Source: a virus. From it: a DNA stretch of 43,817 nucleotides. Of the stretch, positions 1 to 7,655 are shown piece after piece (position 1 is the first letter of the stretch; each line of letters opens with the position of its first letter). The notes below the pieces were generated by a model, which ran no database searches, was not told where the DNA came from, and worked only from the letters and a program-made list of their open reading frames with translations. Position numbers and translations under genes: made by a program. The stretch is from positions 1 to 43,817 of IMG/VR virus record IMGVR_UViG_3300037838_000157; one strand, 5' to 3'.

Positions 1-1
1 C

Positions 2-217
2 TTATGGAAACCAACTCTTATCAATGAAAAAGGTATGTTTTGGGGCATCGTGATTGCATTCATTATCGGCTTCCCAATGTTCTTCTATGGAAGAGTGATG
101 GGCGGTGGAGCCATGCTTACAATGATAGGAACGTTCATTGCAATCTTTGGAAGTGGAGCATTGTCTGTGCTGATCAGCAAGGCAACTGCAAGTACTTCTA
201 AGAGAGTAACTGCATAA
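2..217 (+). CDS. C-terminal part of a small membrane protein (5' truncated by the window)
   Basis: The frame is open from base 2 and has no stop before TAA at 215–217, so the true start may lie upstream; an internal ATG exists at 35. The visible 71 residues contain two hydrophobic segments, roughly residues 13–30 and 35–57, separated by a short Gly-rich loop, then a short Ser/Thr/Lys tail. This looks like a two-helix inner-membrane protein or the end of a larger one. No family is recognised. Holin-type roles are possible but there is no specific evidence. Confidence 0.6.
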   Translation, partial: LWKPTLINEKGMFWGIVIAFIIGFPMFFYGRVMGGGAMLTMIGTFIAIFGSGALSVLISKATASTSKRVTA

Positions 218-260
218 CAACTCAAGGTGGTGGGCCTCGGCCCACTACCATTACATAAAA

Positions 261-785
261 ATGGATACCAAAGCAACAGTAAAAGAATACTTCGGCAAGC
301 ACTGGACCAGCAGGACATCCACATACAAATATTCAAACCATTCCATAGCAGAAAAGATCAAACCACACGAGAGAGTGATTGACATAGGGTGTGGTTTCAA
401 TGAATTCAAACCCATCATAGAAAACCTAGTGGGCATAGACATAGTGAACCCAAAAGCAGATGTTGTAGTGGACCTTGAACACTACGAGACAGACGAACTG
501 TTTGATGTGGCCTTATGTTTGGGTAGCATACAGTACGGTAACGACGATGACATGATCAGACAGGTAGGAAAGGTGGCCAGTGTTCTTAAAACCAGTGGCA
601 GGATCTATTGGAGATCAAACACAGGCGTCAGAGACCACAAAAACGAAATGGTAAAGATAGTGCCTTACTATCCATGGACAAAACAAAAACACGAACAGTA
701 CGCTGAAAAGTTTGGATTCAAACTAGACTTCATAGCAGACGACTCGCATGGAAGAATTTATGCCGAGTGGAGCAGAGGAGATTAA
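261..785 (+). CDS. Class I SAM-dependent methyltransferase, paralogue of 2063–2722
   Basis: A 174-residue Rossmann-type methyltransferase. The SAM-binding motif I reads VIDIGCGFNEFK (about residues 34–45), followed by an acidic strand end (LVGIDIVN) and the motif LFDVALCLGSIQYG typical of motif IV/post-motif regions. The gene at 2063–2722 keeps the same sequence of motifs (D-x-GCG-x-NEFK, NLxGID, LCLGS), so the two are duplicates flanking a sulfotransferase-like gene and an oxygenase gene. The substrate is unknown; the setting suggests small-molecule, glycan or protein decoration. The start ATG follows an A-rich leader without a clear ribosome site. It overlaps nothing, but its stop lies 8 bp before the next start. 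Confidence 0.8.
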   Translation: MDTKATVKEYFGKHWTSRTSTYKYSNHSIAEKIKPHERVIDIGCGFNEFKPIIENLVGIDIVNPKADVVVDLEHYETDELFDVALCLGSIQYGNDDDMIRQVGKVASVLKTSGRIYWRSNTGVRDHKNEMVKIVPYYPWTKQKHEQYAEKFGFKLDFIADDSHGRIYAEWSRGD

Positions 786-788
786 ATA
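782..788 (+). promoter_or_regulatory. Late-promoter-like TTAAATA, 5 nt before ATG 794
   Basis: TTAAATA is followed by TCGAT and then the ATG at 794. The motif straddles the stop of the upstream methyltransferase gene. The same 12-nt arrangement (TTAAATA TCGAT ATG) recurs at 8255–8269. By analogy with T4 late promoters the first transcribed base would fall at or next to the start codon. Confidence 0.45.
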
Positions 789-793
789 TCGAT

Positions 794-1387
794 ATGTATA
801 TACTTTTCACAGGAGCACCGGGATCTAAATGGAGCAGTGTAGTAAAAAACATCTACTGGAGTGATGACTTTGACCACACAGATTACTCAGAGGCCAGAAC
901 GTACTACCATGACGCAGATACCCCAGGAACCAAACAGTTGATGCACACAGGTGCATACTTTGACCCGGGCATGGAGTTCAGGGCCACAAGAGACAACTGG
1001 GATCTGCCTTTTTCAGGCACAGGCAAGAGACTCATAAAGTCACACACTTTCGCACACGAACTTGATCATCTCAAAGACCTAGGACATCCTATAGTGATGG
1101 TGTACAGGAATGATCATGAATGTTTGGAGTGGTGGAAACTGTGTGGAGAGTTCACAATAACATATCCAAACTACCAACACTTTGTAAACCTAGACTTAAT
1201 GTGGGAACACATTCAACAAGAAAACAAGGACACAATGCAGTTCATACATGACAACAGTCACAGAATCACAAGTCCAAGCAACAACGTTGAATTATGCAAG
1301 ACGATCGATATAGCACCCCCAAAAGGTAAACATCAAACTCTGCAAGACTACAAAGAAAAAGGCATACAGGTATATGTCTACAAGTAA
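794..1387 (+). CDS. Putative P-loop sulfotransferase-like protein
   Basis: The protein starts MYILFTGAPGSKWSSV, a P-loop-like strand-loop-helix of the kind used by sulfotransferases to bind the 5'-phosphosulfate of PAPS. Further on, LIKSHTFAHEL and HPIVMVYRNDHECLEWW resemble the later core strand and the 3'-phosphate-binding R-x-D/N-region of that fold. At 197 residues it is shorter than most sulfotransferases (about 250–300). An in-frame ATG at 767 exists, but 794 begins exactly at the hydrophobic strand and lies behind a late-type promoter motif, so I prefer it. A nucleotide kinase-like P-loop protein is the alternative. It overlaps the next gene by 14 bp. Confidence 0.55.
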   Translation: MYILFTGAPGSKWSSVVKNIYWSDDFDHTDYSEARTYYHDADTPGTKQLMHTGAYFDPGMEFRATRDNWDLPFSGTGKRLIKSHTFAHELDHLKDLGHPIVMVYRNDHECLEWWKLCGEFTITYPNYQHFVNLDLMWEHIQQENKDTMQFIHDNSHRITSPSNNVELCKTIDIAPPKGKHQTLQDYKEKGIQVYVYK

Positions 1388-2030
1388 TTGGGAAGATGCA
1401 AAATCAGTAAGCAACTATCATTTCAACAAGTGGCACAAGGACACGGATTGTGTTGAACACTTGGGCAAGTTCACAGGTGGTTGGCAGACAGAACTACAGG
1501 CAGTGATAGAAGATGCCAAACCCCTGAACTGGGGCAACCGTAGGGAAGGCACAGGCAGAGAAAATACTAATATAAATGTAGAAGCAGAAGAGAATGATCT
1601 AAGGACAGCAGGTGCTGATCCCAAGATGACCATATACAGAGGACTGGCAAACTTCACAAAATGTCCTTCACTACAAAGGATGACTGACTACTTCGCAATG
1701 ACTTCCACTAAATCAAAACTACACATACAGTTCACAGGTGAGGTACTGAACATGCACATAGACAAATTGTATGATCTAGATGCCGACCCAAATAATGTTG
1801 TTCGCATAATGGTGATGCTTCAAGACTGGGAGCCTGGACAGTTTCTAATGTATGGCAACGAACAGTTTGACAGGTGGAGAGCAGGAGACATCCACAAGTT
1901 TGATTGGCCTAACATTCCACACGCCACAGCAAACGCCAGCAACAAGCCTAGACCCATATTGGTAATCACCGGTGTGATGACTGACAAGACCAGAGAGATT
2001 CTATCGAAGCCCATCAAGAAAAAGATATAG
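1374..2030 (+). CDS. Putative 2OG-Fe(II) oxygenase (HxD...H...R)
   Basis: A 218-residue protein whose C-terminal half has the marks of a jelly-roll 2-oxoglutarate/Fe(II) oxygenase: NMHID with H128 and D130, a downstream strand LQDWEPGQFLMY, a turn WRAGD, then PHAT with H183 and an Arg at 193 (PRPILVITG) in place to bind 2-oxoglutarate. The same W-x-x-GD...H-x-(S/T)-x-N pattern is seen in seven other proteins in this window. The N-terminal half is not recognised. It overlaps the sulfotransferase-like gene by 14 bp, so it is probably translated with it. The substrate (protein, sugar or nucleotide) cannot be read from the sequence. Confidence 0.72.
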   Translation: MSTSNWEDAKSVSNYHFNKWHKDTDCVEHLGKFTGGWQTELQAVIEDAKPLNWGNRREGTGRENTNINVEAEENDLRTAGADPKMTIYRGLANFTKCPSLQRMTDYFAMTSTKSKLHIQFTGEVLNMHIDKLYDLDADPNNVVRIMVMLQDWEPGQFLMYGNEQFDRWRAGDIHKFDWPNIPHATANASNKPRPILVITGVMTDKTREILSKPIKKKI

Positions 2031-2062
2031 ACCTAAAGTCTACAATAATATAATATATTTGT

Positions 2063-2722
2063 ATGAATAAAAAAATATTTGCCCAATTATTGGCACACAG
2101 CCAAAACGATCTAGAAAAAATAACGCAACCATACATCATGGAAACATTCGGTGTGGAAGTGAAACGTTGCGACACGATAGAACAATACGTAGAAGCCATA
2201 GACAGTGCGTGTCTACACAACTACTTCTCCAAGTACTGGGACAACGACATGAAGAAATGGAAGTACAGTGGTGTTGCACTAATAGATGAGGTAAACAGCA
2301 TTAAACCAAGGGCGGTGCTGGACGTAGGGTGTGGCTATAACGAATTCAAGGGCAAGATAGACAATCTGATCGGAATAGATCCCTACAACGACAAAGCGGA
2401 CCTACAGGTCAGCACACTGGATTACAAGACAGATCAAATGTTTGACGCGATACTGTGTCTGGGTTCAGTGAACTTTGGTAGCAGGGACAAGATCATAGCG
2501 GAGGTGTCAAGATGTGTCAATCTTTTGGCAGATGGTGGTACGATGTTCTTTAGGGTAAATCCTGGAGTGCAACACAACAAGCCTGAAGCGGACTGGATCG
2601 AGTTCTTTGCTTGGAACGTGCCATTCATAATAGAACTATCAGAGATGTTCGATCTAAAGGTGCTTGACATACGTGATGACACCAATCAACGTAAGTATTT
2701 CGTGTATAGAAAAGTAAAATGA
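2063..2722 (+). CDS. Class I SAM-dependent methyltransferase, longer paralogue
   Basis: A 219-residue methyltransferase: AVLDVGCGYNEFK (motif I, around residues 89–101), NLIGIDPYNDKAD (end of strand 2 and the ribose-binding acid), FDAILCLGSVNFGS (motif IV region) and LADGGTMFFRVNPG (motif VI-like). It aligns over its C-terminal 150 residues with the 174-residue protein at 261–785 and has an additional 60-residue N-terminal helix-rich region. A TAATATA hexamer-like element stands 5 nt before the ATG, similar to the late-promoter arrangement elsewhere. Substrate unknown. Confidence 0.78.
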   Translation: MNKKIFAQLLAHSQNDLEKITQPYIMETFGVEVKRCDTIEQYVEAIDSACLHNYFSKYWDNDMKKWKYSGVALIDEVNSIKPRAVLDVGCGYNEFKGKIDNLIGIDPYNDKADLQVSTLDYKTDQMFDAILCLGSVNFGSRDKIIAEVSRCVNLLADGGTMFFRVNPGVQHNKPEADWIEFFAWNVPFIIELSEMFDLKVLDIRDDTNQRKYFVYRKVK

Positions 2723-2769
2723 GTAGACTTATGCTAGAATTGTGCTACAATAAGGAGTAAATACCTACA

Positions 2770-3069
2770 ATGCAGAAACACACTAGAAGTTTATTAGAAG
2801 AATTGAGCTCGATGCCCTTAAAGAGGGACAAGGAAGAAGTCGTTGAGAGCAGAGCATCTCACATATTAGAGAGTGCAATCAGACTTATGACATACATCAG
2901 GGAGAACTTTGACCAAGATGTAGCATTTAAACTAGAAAAGAAATTCAATTCAGCACTCAAGAACATGGACGCATCCAAGTTCAGCAAAGGCGTCGCTCGT
3001 ATCAAAGAGAACAGAGACGTAAAAGAGAACGTGCTCAAAATCAAAGACGGCGAATACAAAGAGGACTAA
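2770..3069 (+). CDS. Small helical hypothetical protein
   Basis: A 99-residue, highly charged, probably all-helical protein with no membrane segment and no recognised motif. TAAATA lies 6 nt upstream of the ATG and an AAGGAG sequence slightly further back, so both a late promoter and a ribosome site are plausible. The next gene starts 2 bp after its stop, which suggests co-translation with the DUF6267-like protein. Function not recognised. Confidence 0.65.
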   Translation: MQKHTRSLLEELSSMPLKRDKEEVVESRASHILESAIRLMTYIRENFDQDVAFKLEKKFNSALKNMDASKFSKGVARIKENRDVKENVLKIKDGEYKED

Positions 3070-3071
3070 TC

Positions 3072-4286
3072 ATGTTGATCGAAGATGTCCTAACAGAGTT
3101 TAAGAGGACACACCTAGAACACATAGAGGACATTGTGATAACCGACGGCTACGAGGGTGGCAAGGCTGTTGTGGAATACTTCAGAGGACTACTGCTTACA
3201 CTGAAAGGAACAAGTTCAGAGGCAATGAGTGTGTCTGTGAAGTGGGATGGCGCACCTGCTGTAGTGTGTGGGACAAACCCAGACAACGGCCGGTTCTTCG
3301 TGGGAACAAAATCTGTGTTTGCCAAGGCCGCAAAGATCAATTACACAAAGAAAGACATAGCGAACAATCACGGCACGGATGACCTAGGACAGAAGTTATT
3401 GAAGTGTCTTGTGCATATAAAGAAACTGAACATACAGGGAGTGGTGCAAGGAGATCTACTATTCACAGACGAGGACATCACACGTAAGAACGTGGATGGC
3501 AAACCCAACCTCACATTCACACCTAACACAATAACATACGCAGTTCCAGAAGCAGGCGACCTAGGCAAACAGATAGATAGAGCCAAAGTGGGAATCATAT
3601 TTCATACAACATATGTGGGTGACTCTCTGGCGGACATGAATGCCCAAGGAGGAGCAGACGTGAGTTCATTCGCAAAAAGCAATGACGTGTTCTTTGACAA
3701 TGCCACATACAAGGACGTGTCAGGCAGTGCCAAGTTCACTGACGATGAAACAAAACAATTCTACAATGGCATAGAAAAATTAGAGACACTGTTAAATGGT
3801 GTGCCACAGAACCTATCAAGTGTGCTAGGACAGAATCAAGACTTCATACCCATGTTCCAGATGTACATCAACGCAATGGTCAAGCAAGGACAGTTACCAA
3901 GTGATGTGAATAAGTTCCTGCTAGGCTTCAAGAAGTTCTACGCAGACAGAATGCAACAGCAGATGTCAGGACTTAAGGCACAGAAGGCCTTGCAGTTGAG
4001 ACAGGACAAGATGAAACAGATGCCTGTATTCCTTAACAGAGCCAAGAAACCGTTACAGGCGATGCTGACTTTCTACAAGGCAGTGCAGACCATGAAAGGC
4101 TTTGTGTTGAAGAAAATGAATCAAGCACAGGCGATAGGATCATTCCAACAGACAGATGGCGGACTAGAAGTGACAGAACCAGAGGGTTTCGTTGCTGTTG
4201 ACAAGTCAGGCAATGCCGTCAAGTTAGTAGATAGGTTGGGATTCTCAAGAAGAAACTTGACGGGTATCAGCAAATTCAAAAAATAA
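3072..4286 (+). CDS. DUF6267-like phage protein with a KxDG nucleotidyltransferase-like motif
   Basis: A 404-residue protein that I recognise as similar to a family widespread in T4-like cyanophages (I believe DUF6267). Around residue 57 it has VSVKWDGAPAVVCG, which matches the K-x-D-G adenylation motif of ATP-dependent DNA/RNA ligases and capping enzymes; GVVQGDLLFTDED (around residues 122–134) resembles ligase motif III (h-G-E/D-L). A clear motif IV (EG-V-hK) and motif V are not obvious, so the nucleotidyltransferase reading is inference. The C-terminal third is Gln/Lys-rich and helical. Its last 42 bp overlap, tail to tail, the end of the reverse-strand gene at 4245–5282. Confidence 0.7.
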   Translation: MLIEDVLTEFKRTHLEHIEDIVITDGYEGGKAVVEYFRGLLLTLKGTSSEAMSVSVKWDGAPAVVCGTNPDNGRFFVGTKSVFAKAAKINYTKKDIANNHGTDDLGQKLLKCLVHIKKLNIQGVVQGDLLFTDEDITRKNVDGKPNLTFTPNTITYAVPEAGDLGKQIDRAKVGIIFHTTYVGDSLADMNAQGGADVSSFAKSNDVFFDNATYKDVSGSAKFTDDETKQFYNGIEKLETLLNGVPQNLSSVLGQNQDFIPMFQMYINAMVKQGQLPSDVNKFLLGFKKFYADRMQQQMSGLKAQKALQLRQDKMKQMPVFLNRAKKPLQAMLTFYKAVQTMKGFVLKKMNQAQAIGSFQQTDGGLEVTEPEGFVAVDKSGNAVKLVDRLGFSRRNLTGISKFKK

Positions 4287-5282
4287 ATTAAGAGTTTTGT
4301 TTATTTCTAAACTCAACTTCTCTTCGTTAAAAAAGTGATTGAAGTTATACTGCCTCAGTGCTTTACTTTGTAAGTATAAGTCCTGCCATGGAGCATCACG
4401 TAACCTGTCACACACATCCACAATAGTGTTGATCCTTACATCAGGATCTCTATCCAAGTCATATGCTTCTTCGAAGTAGTTGTTGAATGTTTTGAATCCC
4501 ATATCCCTCAACTTCTGAAGATATAGATAATTGCCATGTACCACAAAAAGTTGTTGTGCTATAATTGGTTTCCATATTTTCTCTGTCATGAATACCTCAT
4601 AGTCGTTGTCGTTGGTCTCTGAGACAATGCTACAAGCAGTATCGTTGTAAGGCTTCTCATATATGTCTTGATCCATTCCATAATGCGGATAGTCTGGTGC
4701 CCAAGGCAGTTCATACTCCGCAGGCAGTTTCCTGTCTGGCCAATTGGTGTACAAACTATTTTCTAGTATGCCGTTGTCAAATAACTTGTTATAAAGTTTT
4801 ACCCTGTGATCTCTGGGCATCTTGTTTAGATATAGGAAGTCATATTTTTTATTTGTGTGATCAAATTTGAACTTATTGTTCTTGTGTTTGTCGTACATGT
4901 AATACCAAAACCAACTCACCCCACCGGTCCACTTGACATGCTCTATTTCTATTTCTGGGTACTGTGCTATCTGTTTAATATTCTCTTGTGACTCCCACGG
5001 AATGGCCTTGATAAACACAAATCCTTGGCTGTGTAGTAGTTCACAACGTTTTTGTAATTCTAAGGCAAATTCTTTGTTGTCCTTGATTCGAACATTCTGT
5101 TTGCCCGTGTCTATGACAGCAAACTTGCGATCATAACTGTCTAGGTCGTAGTTGTGCAAGGTATAATACTCGCCTGTCGTATCAAATGTTTGATCAGATA
5201 GACTGTGATGTCTGATAAAATCCTCTAGCGCCACGTGGTGGCCGGTCTTCATTACGTCTGTTAGAATAAAGTTTCGTTGCAT
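4245..5282 (-). CDS. Putative glycosyltransferase (GT10/fucosyltransferase-like)
   Basis: A 345-residue protein. The region CSIVSETNDNDYEVFMTEK followed by IWKP and QQLFVVHGN resembles the nucleotide-sugar-binding signature of GT10-type enzymes, where an acidic residue, T-E-K-(I/L) and a (P/F)-V-V-x-G strand line up. Upstream, YDFLYLNKMPRDHRVKLYNKL fits the central helix-strand region of a GT-B fold. It is the only reverse-strand gene in the first 20 kb, diverges from the late promoter at 5289, and overlaps the preceding gene tail to tail by 42 bp. A sugar-transfer role on virion or host surface glycan is likely but the donor and acceptor are unknown. Confidence 0.55.
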   Translation of the reverse strand: MQRNFILTDVMKTGHHVALEDFIRHHSLSDQTFDTTGEYYTLHNYDLDSYDRKFAVIDTGKQNVRIKDNKEFALELQKRCELLHSQGFVFIKAIPWESQENIKQIAQYPEIEIEHVKWTGGVSWFWYYMYDKHKNNKFKFDHTNKKYDFLYLNKMPRDHRVKLYNKLFDNGILENSLYTNWPDRKLPAEYELPWAPDYPHYGMDQDIYEKPYNDTACSIVSETNDNDYEVFMTEKIWKPIIAQQLFVVHGNYLYLQKLRDMGFKTFNNYFEEAYDLDRDPDVRINTIVDVCDRLRDAPWQDLYLQSKALRQYNFNHFFNEEKLSLEINKTLNLFFEFADTRQVSS

Positions 5283-5288
5283 AAGCCC

Positions 5289-5297
5289 TATAAATAC
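5289..5297 (+). promoter_or_regulatory. T4-type late promoter TATAAATAC, 5 nt before ATG 5302
   Basis: A perfect TATAAATA (5289–5296) is followed by CCTAT and ATG. It lies in the 19-bp gap between two divergent genes. In T4 late promoters transcription starts a few bases downstream of this box, which would put the mRNA start on the ATG itself. Confidence 0.7.
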
Positions 5298-5301
5298 CTA
5301 T

Positions 5302-5862
5302 ATGTTAACACCATTTTTAAAGTATGTATCTGAGGGCAAGGTCATAAGACGGCATAGTGACTTGCAGAGATTCACTTTCCCAGAGGTTACAGAGAGGATA
5401 TATCTAAGTTTCCTAGCATTGGCCTTAATGAGTCAGGACAAGGGCACACAGCAGTTCGCTAAAGATTACGCACAACAAACCATGGCAAAAGGCACATTCG
5501 ACCAAGTGAGGATGATAAACAATGATCTATCCAACATGTTGGCCATAGTGTCAGGTGATCCGGAAATTACCAAGAAACTAAAGAACAAGGACGAAGCACA
5601 GGCCATGAGGCAGAGACAACCCGTGCCTGTGATGGCACTGAGAAGATATCTGAGAAGTTGGGAAGATCATTTCAAGAACTTGACACATCTAGAGAGATCT
5701 TTAAATATCAAAGATGCTAATTTAAAGAACATAAGACGATCAGTGGCCAACTACCACAGTTTGAATTCAAAAATGAAGATGCAGACCTTACATAGACTGC
5801 AACAGCAATTACAATCCAAACTGCCCAACACGGACATACTTAAAAAATTCAAGGAGTTGTAA
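5302..5862 (+). CDS. Helical hypothetical protein, conserved-phage type
   Basis: A 186-residue, basic, largely helical and Gln-rich protein without membrane segments. The C-terminal third (Gln-Leu-rich repeats around residues 155–175) could form a coiled coil. It is expressed from a consensus late promoter and therefore may be a structural or assembly protein. Its stop codon overlaps the start of the first Cys-rich microprotein (TAATG), so the three genes 5302–6111 and the methyltransferase at 6095 form one tightly coupled unit. No family recognised. Confidence 0.7.
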   Translation: MLTPFLKYVSEGKVIRRHSDLQRFTFPEVTERIYLSFLALALMSQDKGTQQFAKDYAQQTMAKGTFDQVRMINNDLSNMLAIVSGDPEITKKLKNKDEAQAMRQRQPVPVMALRRYLRSWEDHFKNLTHLERSLNIKDANLKNIRRSVANYHSLNSKMKMQTLHRLQQQLQSKLPNTDILKKFKEL

Positions 5863-5993
5863 TGGAAAAACAAAAAAGTAAATGTCATAGATGTGCCTGC
5901 AAACCTCACTGCAATAAAAGTTGTAGTAATTGTGAAAACTGCGATACCTGTGACTGTAGCCAATGCCTAGAAAGATTCGCAGTCGATGGATAA
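5862..5993 (+). CDS. Cys-rich microprotein 1 (10 Cys in 43 residues)
   Basis: This short gene starts in the TAATG overlap with the preceding stop. Its Cys residues are at positions 8, 11, 13, 17, 21, 24, 27, 30, 32 and 35; His16 and Ser20 precede two of them. The next gene has ten Cys with exactly the same spacing. The paired C-x-x-C and C-x-C steps and the lack of hydrophobic core suggest a metal-cluster protein (metallothionein-like or zinc-knuckle-like). Whether it binds Zn, Cu or Fe cannot be told. Too short to be certain alone, but conservation of spacing with its neighbour strongly supports coding. Confidence 0.75.
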   Translation: MEKQKSKCHRCACKPHCNKSCSNCENCDTCDCSQCLERFAVDG

Positions 5994-5994
5994 T

Positions 5995-6111
5995 ATGATC
6001 AAATACATATGTGAGAAGTGTGGATGCGAACAGCACTGTAGACAATCTTGTACAGAGTGCAGGGACTGTCCAGACTGTGCTTGTAAAGAATGTGATGCCG
6101 GAAACGAATAG
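5995..6111 (+). CDS. Cys-rich microprotein 2 (10 Cys in 38 residues), duplicate of microprotein 1
   Basis: ATG follows 1 bp after the stop of microprotein 1. Cys are at 6, 9, 11, 15, 19, 22, 25, 28, 30 and 33, i.e. steps 3,2,4,4,3,3,3,2,3, identical to the neighbour (offset by two residues). His14 and Ser18 also match. The two differ at most non-Cys positions, so this is an old tandem duplication kept under selection for metal or disulfide geometry. The last 17 bp overlap the start of the FkbM-type methyltransferase at 6095, again arguing for translational coupling. Confidence 0.75.
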   Translation: MIKYICEKCGCEQHCRQSCTECRDCPDCACKECDAGNE

Positions 6112-6694
6112 TTTCTGGGTGCTTTACGGACAACACACCGAACCCACTTACCTAGTAGATGCAGGCAACGGACAGCAGGCACAAAGAGATGCCGCACTGA
6201 AATACGTCAAACAATGGCGTGTGTGCCTTGACATAGGTAGCAACATAGGACAGTGGACGAGACCACTCTCTAAAAAGTTTGAAAGTGTGGTGTGTTTCGA
6301 ACCAAACCTAAACTTCAGGGAATGTTTTGAAAAGAACATACAAGAGAAAAATGTTTTACTCTGGCCTTATGGACTTTCTAATAAAGAACACAAAGCAAAG
6401 CAAGGTTTTAATTCAACGGTGTTGCAACAAGAAGATGGCGACATAGAGTGTAGGACGCTTGACAGTTTTGGACTGACAAAAGTGGACTTGGTTAAGATAG
6501 ACGTAGACGGATTTGAAATACCGTTACTGAACGGAGCAAGGGAAACATTGACCAAGAACAATCCTGTTATTAACATAGAAATGAAAAGAGACAAGCGAAG
6601 TAATATTGCACAAGAGAGCGAATCCATATTGAAAGATCTAGGCTACAAGTTCCAAAAACGTACTAAAAGTGACGAAGTTTGGCTAAAATCGTAA
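6095..6694 (+). CDS. FkbM-family SAM-dependent methyltransferase
   Basis: A 199-residue methyltransferase with VCLDIGSNIGQWTRPL (motif I), VVCFEPNLNFRECFEKNI (the FkbM E-P-N signature), SNKEHKAKQGFNSTV, and VDLVKIDVDGFEIPLLNGA (the K-I-D-V-D-G/E-G-x-E block diagnostic of FkbM). FkbM enzymes commonly O-methylate sugars or polyketides. The frame is open further upstream to an ATG at 6011, but that would run through the Cys-rich gene; 6095 (MPETNSFW) is the better start. A methylated glycan on the virion or host surface is the likeliest target, by family analogy. Confidence 0.82.
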   Translation: MPETNSFWVLYGQHTEPTYLVDAGNGQQAQRDAALKYVKQWRVCLDIGSNIGQWTRPLSKKFESVVCFEPNLNFRECFEKNIQEKNVLLWPYGLSNKEHKAKQGFNSTVLQQEDGDIECRTLDSFGLTKVDLVKIDVDGFEIPLLNGARETLTKNNPVINIEMKRDKRSNIAQESESILKDLGYKFQKRTKSDEVWLKS

Positions 6695-6722
6695 TATTAC
6701 AGCATAATTTACCAACTTTACC

Positions 6723-6731
6723 AATAAATAC
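6723..6731 (+). promoter_or_regulatory. Late-promoter-like AATAAATAC upstream of the virion-protein trio
   Basis: AATAAATAC lies about 65 bp before the ATG at 6795. The leader that follows contains a small inverted repeat (GATCC...GGATC, 6741–6756) and a consensus AAGGAGG ribosome site just upstream of the start. It probably drives the three genes to the terminator at 8216. Confidence 0.5.
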
Positions 6732-6794
6732 TTGCAACTTGATTCCTGAGCGGGATCAACGCATTATGTTAACAGAAAAAAAGGAGGATAACAA

Positions 6795-7181
6795 ATGCCA
6801 ATAGCACCAAACAGAACGGTGACTGCACTAATCGGAGAACAAGATTTTATCGGTAAGGCAATCACTATGATCGCAGTGGACTGGGACGTAGACGCAGATG
6901 CTTCAAGAGAAGCCATGGAAGCGGTCTCTAACACTATACTATCAAGAGCAACAATCTTAGCCGCAGGTGCGGTTTATGACACTGGTACTAAACAGGACTT
7001 TCTATTAGAAGGTGATTATACTGCAACATTGAATGACTTCACATCATTAGACGGAACTGTAAGTGGTACACTTGCTCAAGTTTTAGTAGAAGATATCATC
7101 AACTTAGGAACAGTAGATTCAATCAACTTTGGATCAGGTACTGTTGCTTGTACAATTAAAACTACATTTAAATACGCATAA
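6795..7181 (+). CDS. Virion-type protein, member 1 of a tandem trio
   Basis: A 128-residue acidic, Thr/Ala-rich protein of low charge variety typical of phage decoration or tail components. It has a very strong ribosome site (AAGGAGG), suggesting abundant product. The segment ITMIAVDWDVDADASREAME and the following VSNTILSRATILAAGAVYD resemble a segment in the next two proteins: an (I/V)-x-(V/F)-D-(Y/V/W) strand, then an acidic loop and a helix, then LxxG. I infer three related structural proteins. The family is not recognised. Confidence 0.7.
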   Translation: MPIAPNRTVTALIGEQDFIGKAITMIAVDWDVDADASREAMEAVSNTILSRATILAAGAVYDTGTKQDFLLEGDYTATLNDFTSLDGTVSGTLAQVLVEDIINLGTVDSINFGSGTVACTIKTTFKYA

Positions 7182-7204
7182 TCGCGTAGAAGGAGAATAA
7201 GAAA

Positions 7205-7627
7205 ATGGCTTATGACGCAACATTACCGGCAGGTGGACCGGGAAACTTTGTTTCACCAAACTCAGCTCACGAGGCAGACGGCATAGAAGTAGACTTCATC
7301 ACAGTTGACTACATCTCAGACGTTTCTGGTGAGGTTACTAACCCTAGAGCAAGTGCGGCTACAGGCGCATTAGAACTGTCTATGCAGGCAATCCAGAACC
7401 AAGGTGTTAACATCTTAGGTAAAGGCGTTCTGTCAAACTCAGACACTGAGCAAACTTACATGGTAAGAAGAGACAGTCTAGACACAATCAGTTCTACTAC
7501 TACAGTAGCGGCGATCCAGGCGGCAGTTAGAGCCTTGAACGCAATGACACCTGACAAAGTAACAGCAAATATTTCTTCAGCAACAGCGGCTGACAGAGAT
7601 ATGGGTGATACTTCTGTTGGAGCATAA
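7205..7627 (+). CDS. Virion-type protein, member 2 of a tandem trio
   Basis: A 140-residue Ala/Thr/Asp-rich protein behind an AGAAGGAG ribosome site, 23 bp after the previous gene. VDFITVDYISDVSGEV, then LELSMQAIQNQGVNILGKG and TYMVRRDSLDT correspond in order to segments of the neighbours (strand, helix, L-x-G turn, then an aromatic strand). The C-terminal third is Ala/Thr-rich and likely disordered or helical. Probably a virion surface or tail protein made in large amount; no catalytic motif. Confidence 0.7.
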   Translation: MAYDATLPAGGPGNFVSPNSAHEADGIEVDFITVDYISDVSGEVTNPRASAATGALELSMQAIQNQGVNILGKGVLSNSDTEQTYMVRRDSLDTISSTTTVAAIQAAVRALNAMTPDKVTANISSATAADRDMGDTSVGA

Positions 7628-7655
7628 TAATACTATAGTATAGGAGGAATATAAA

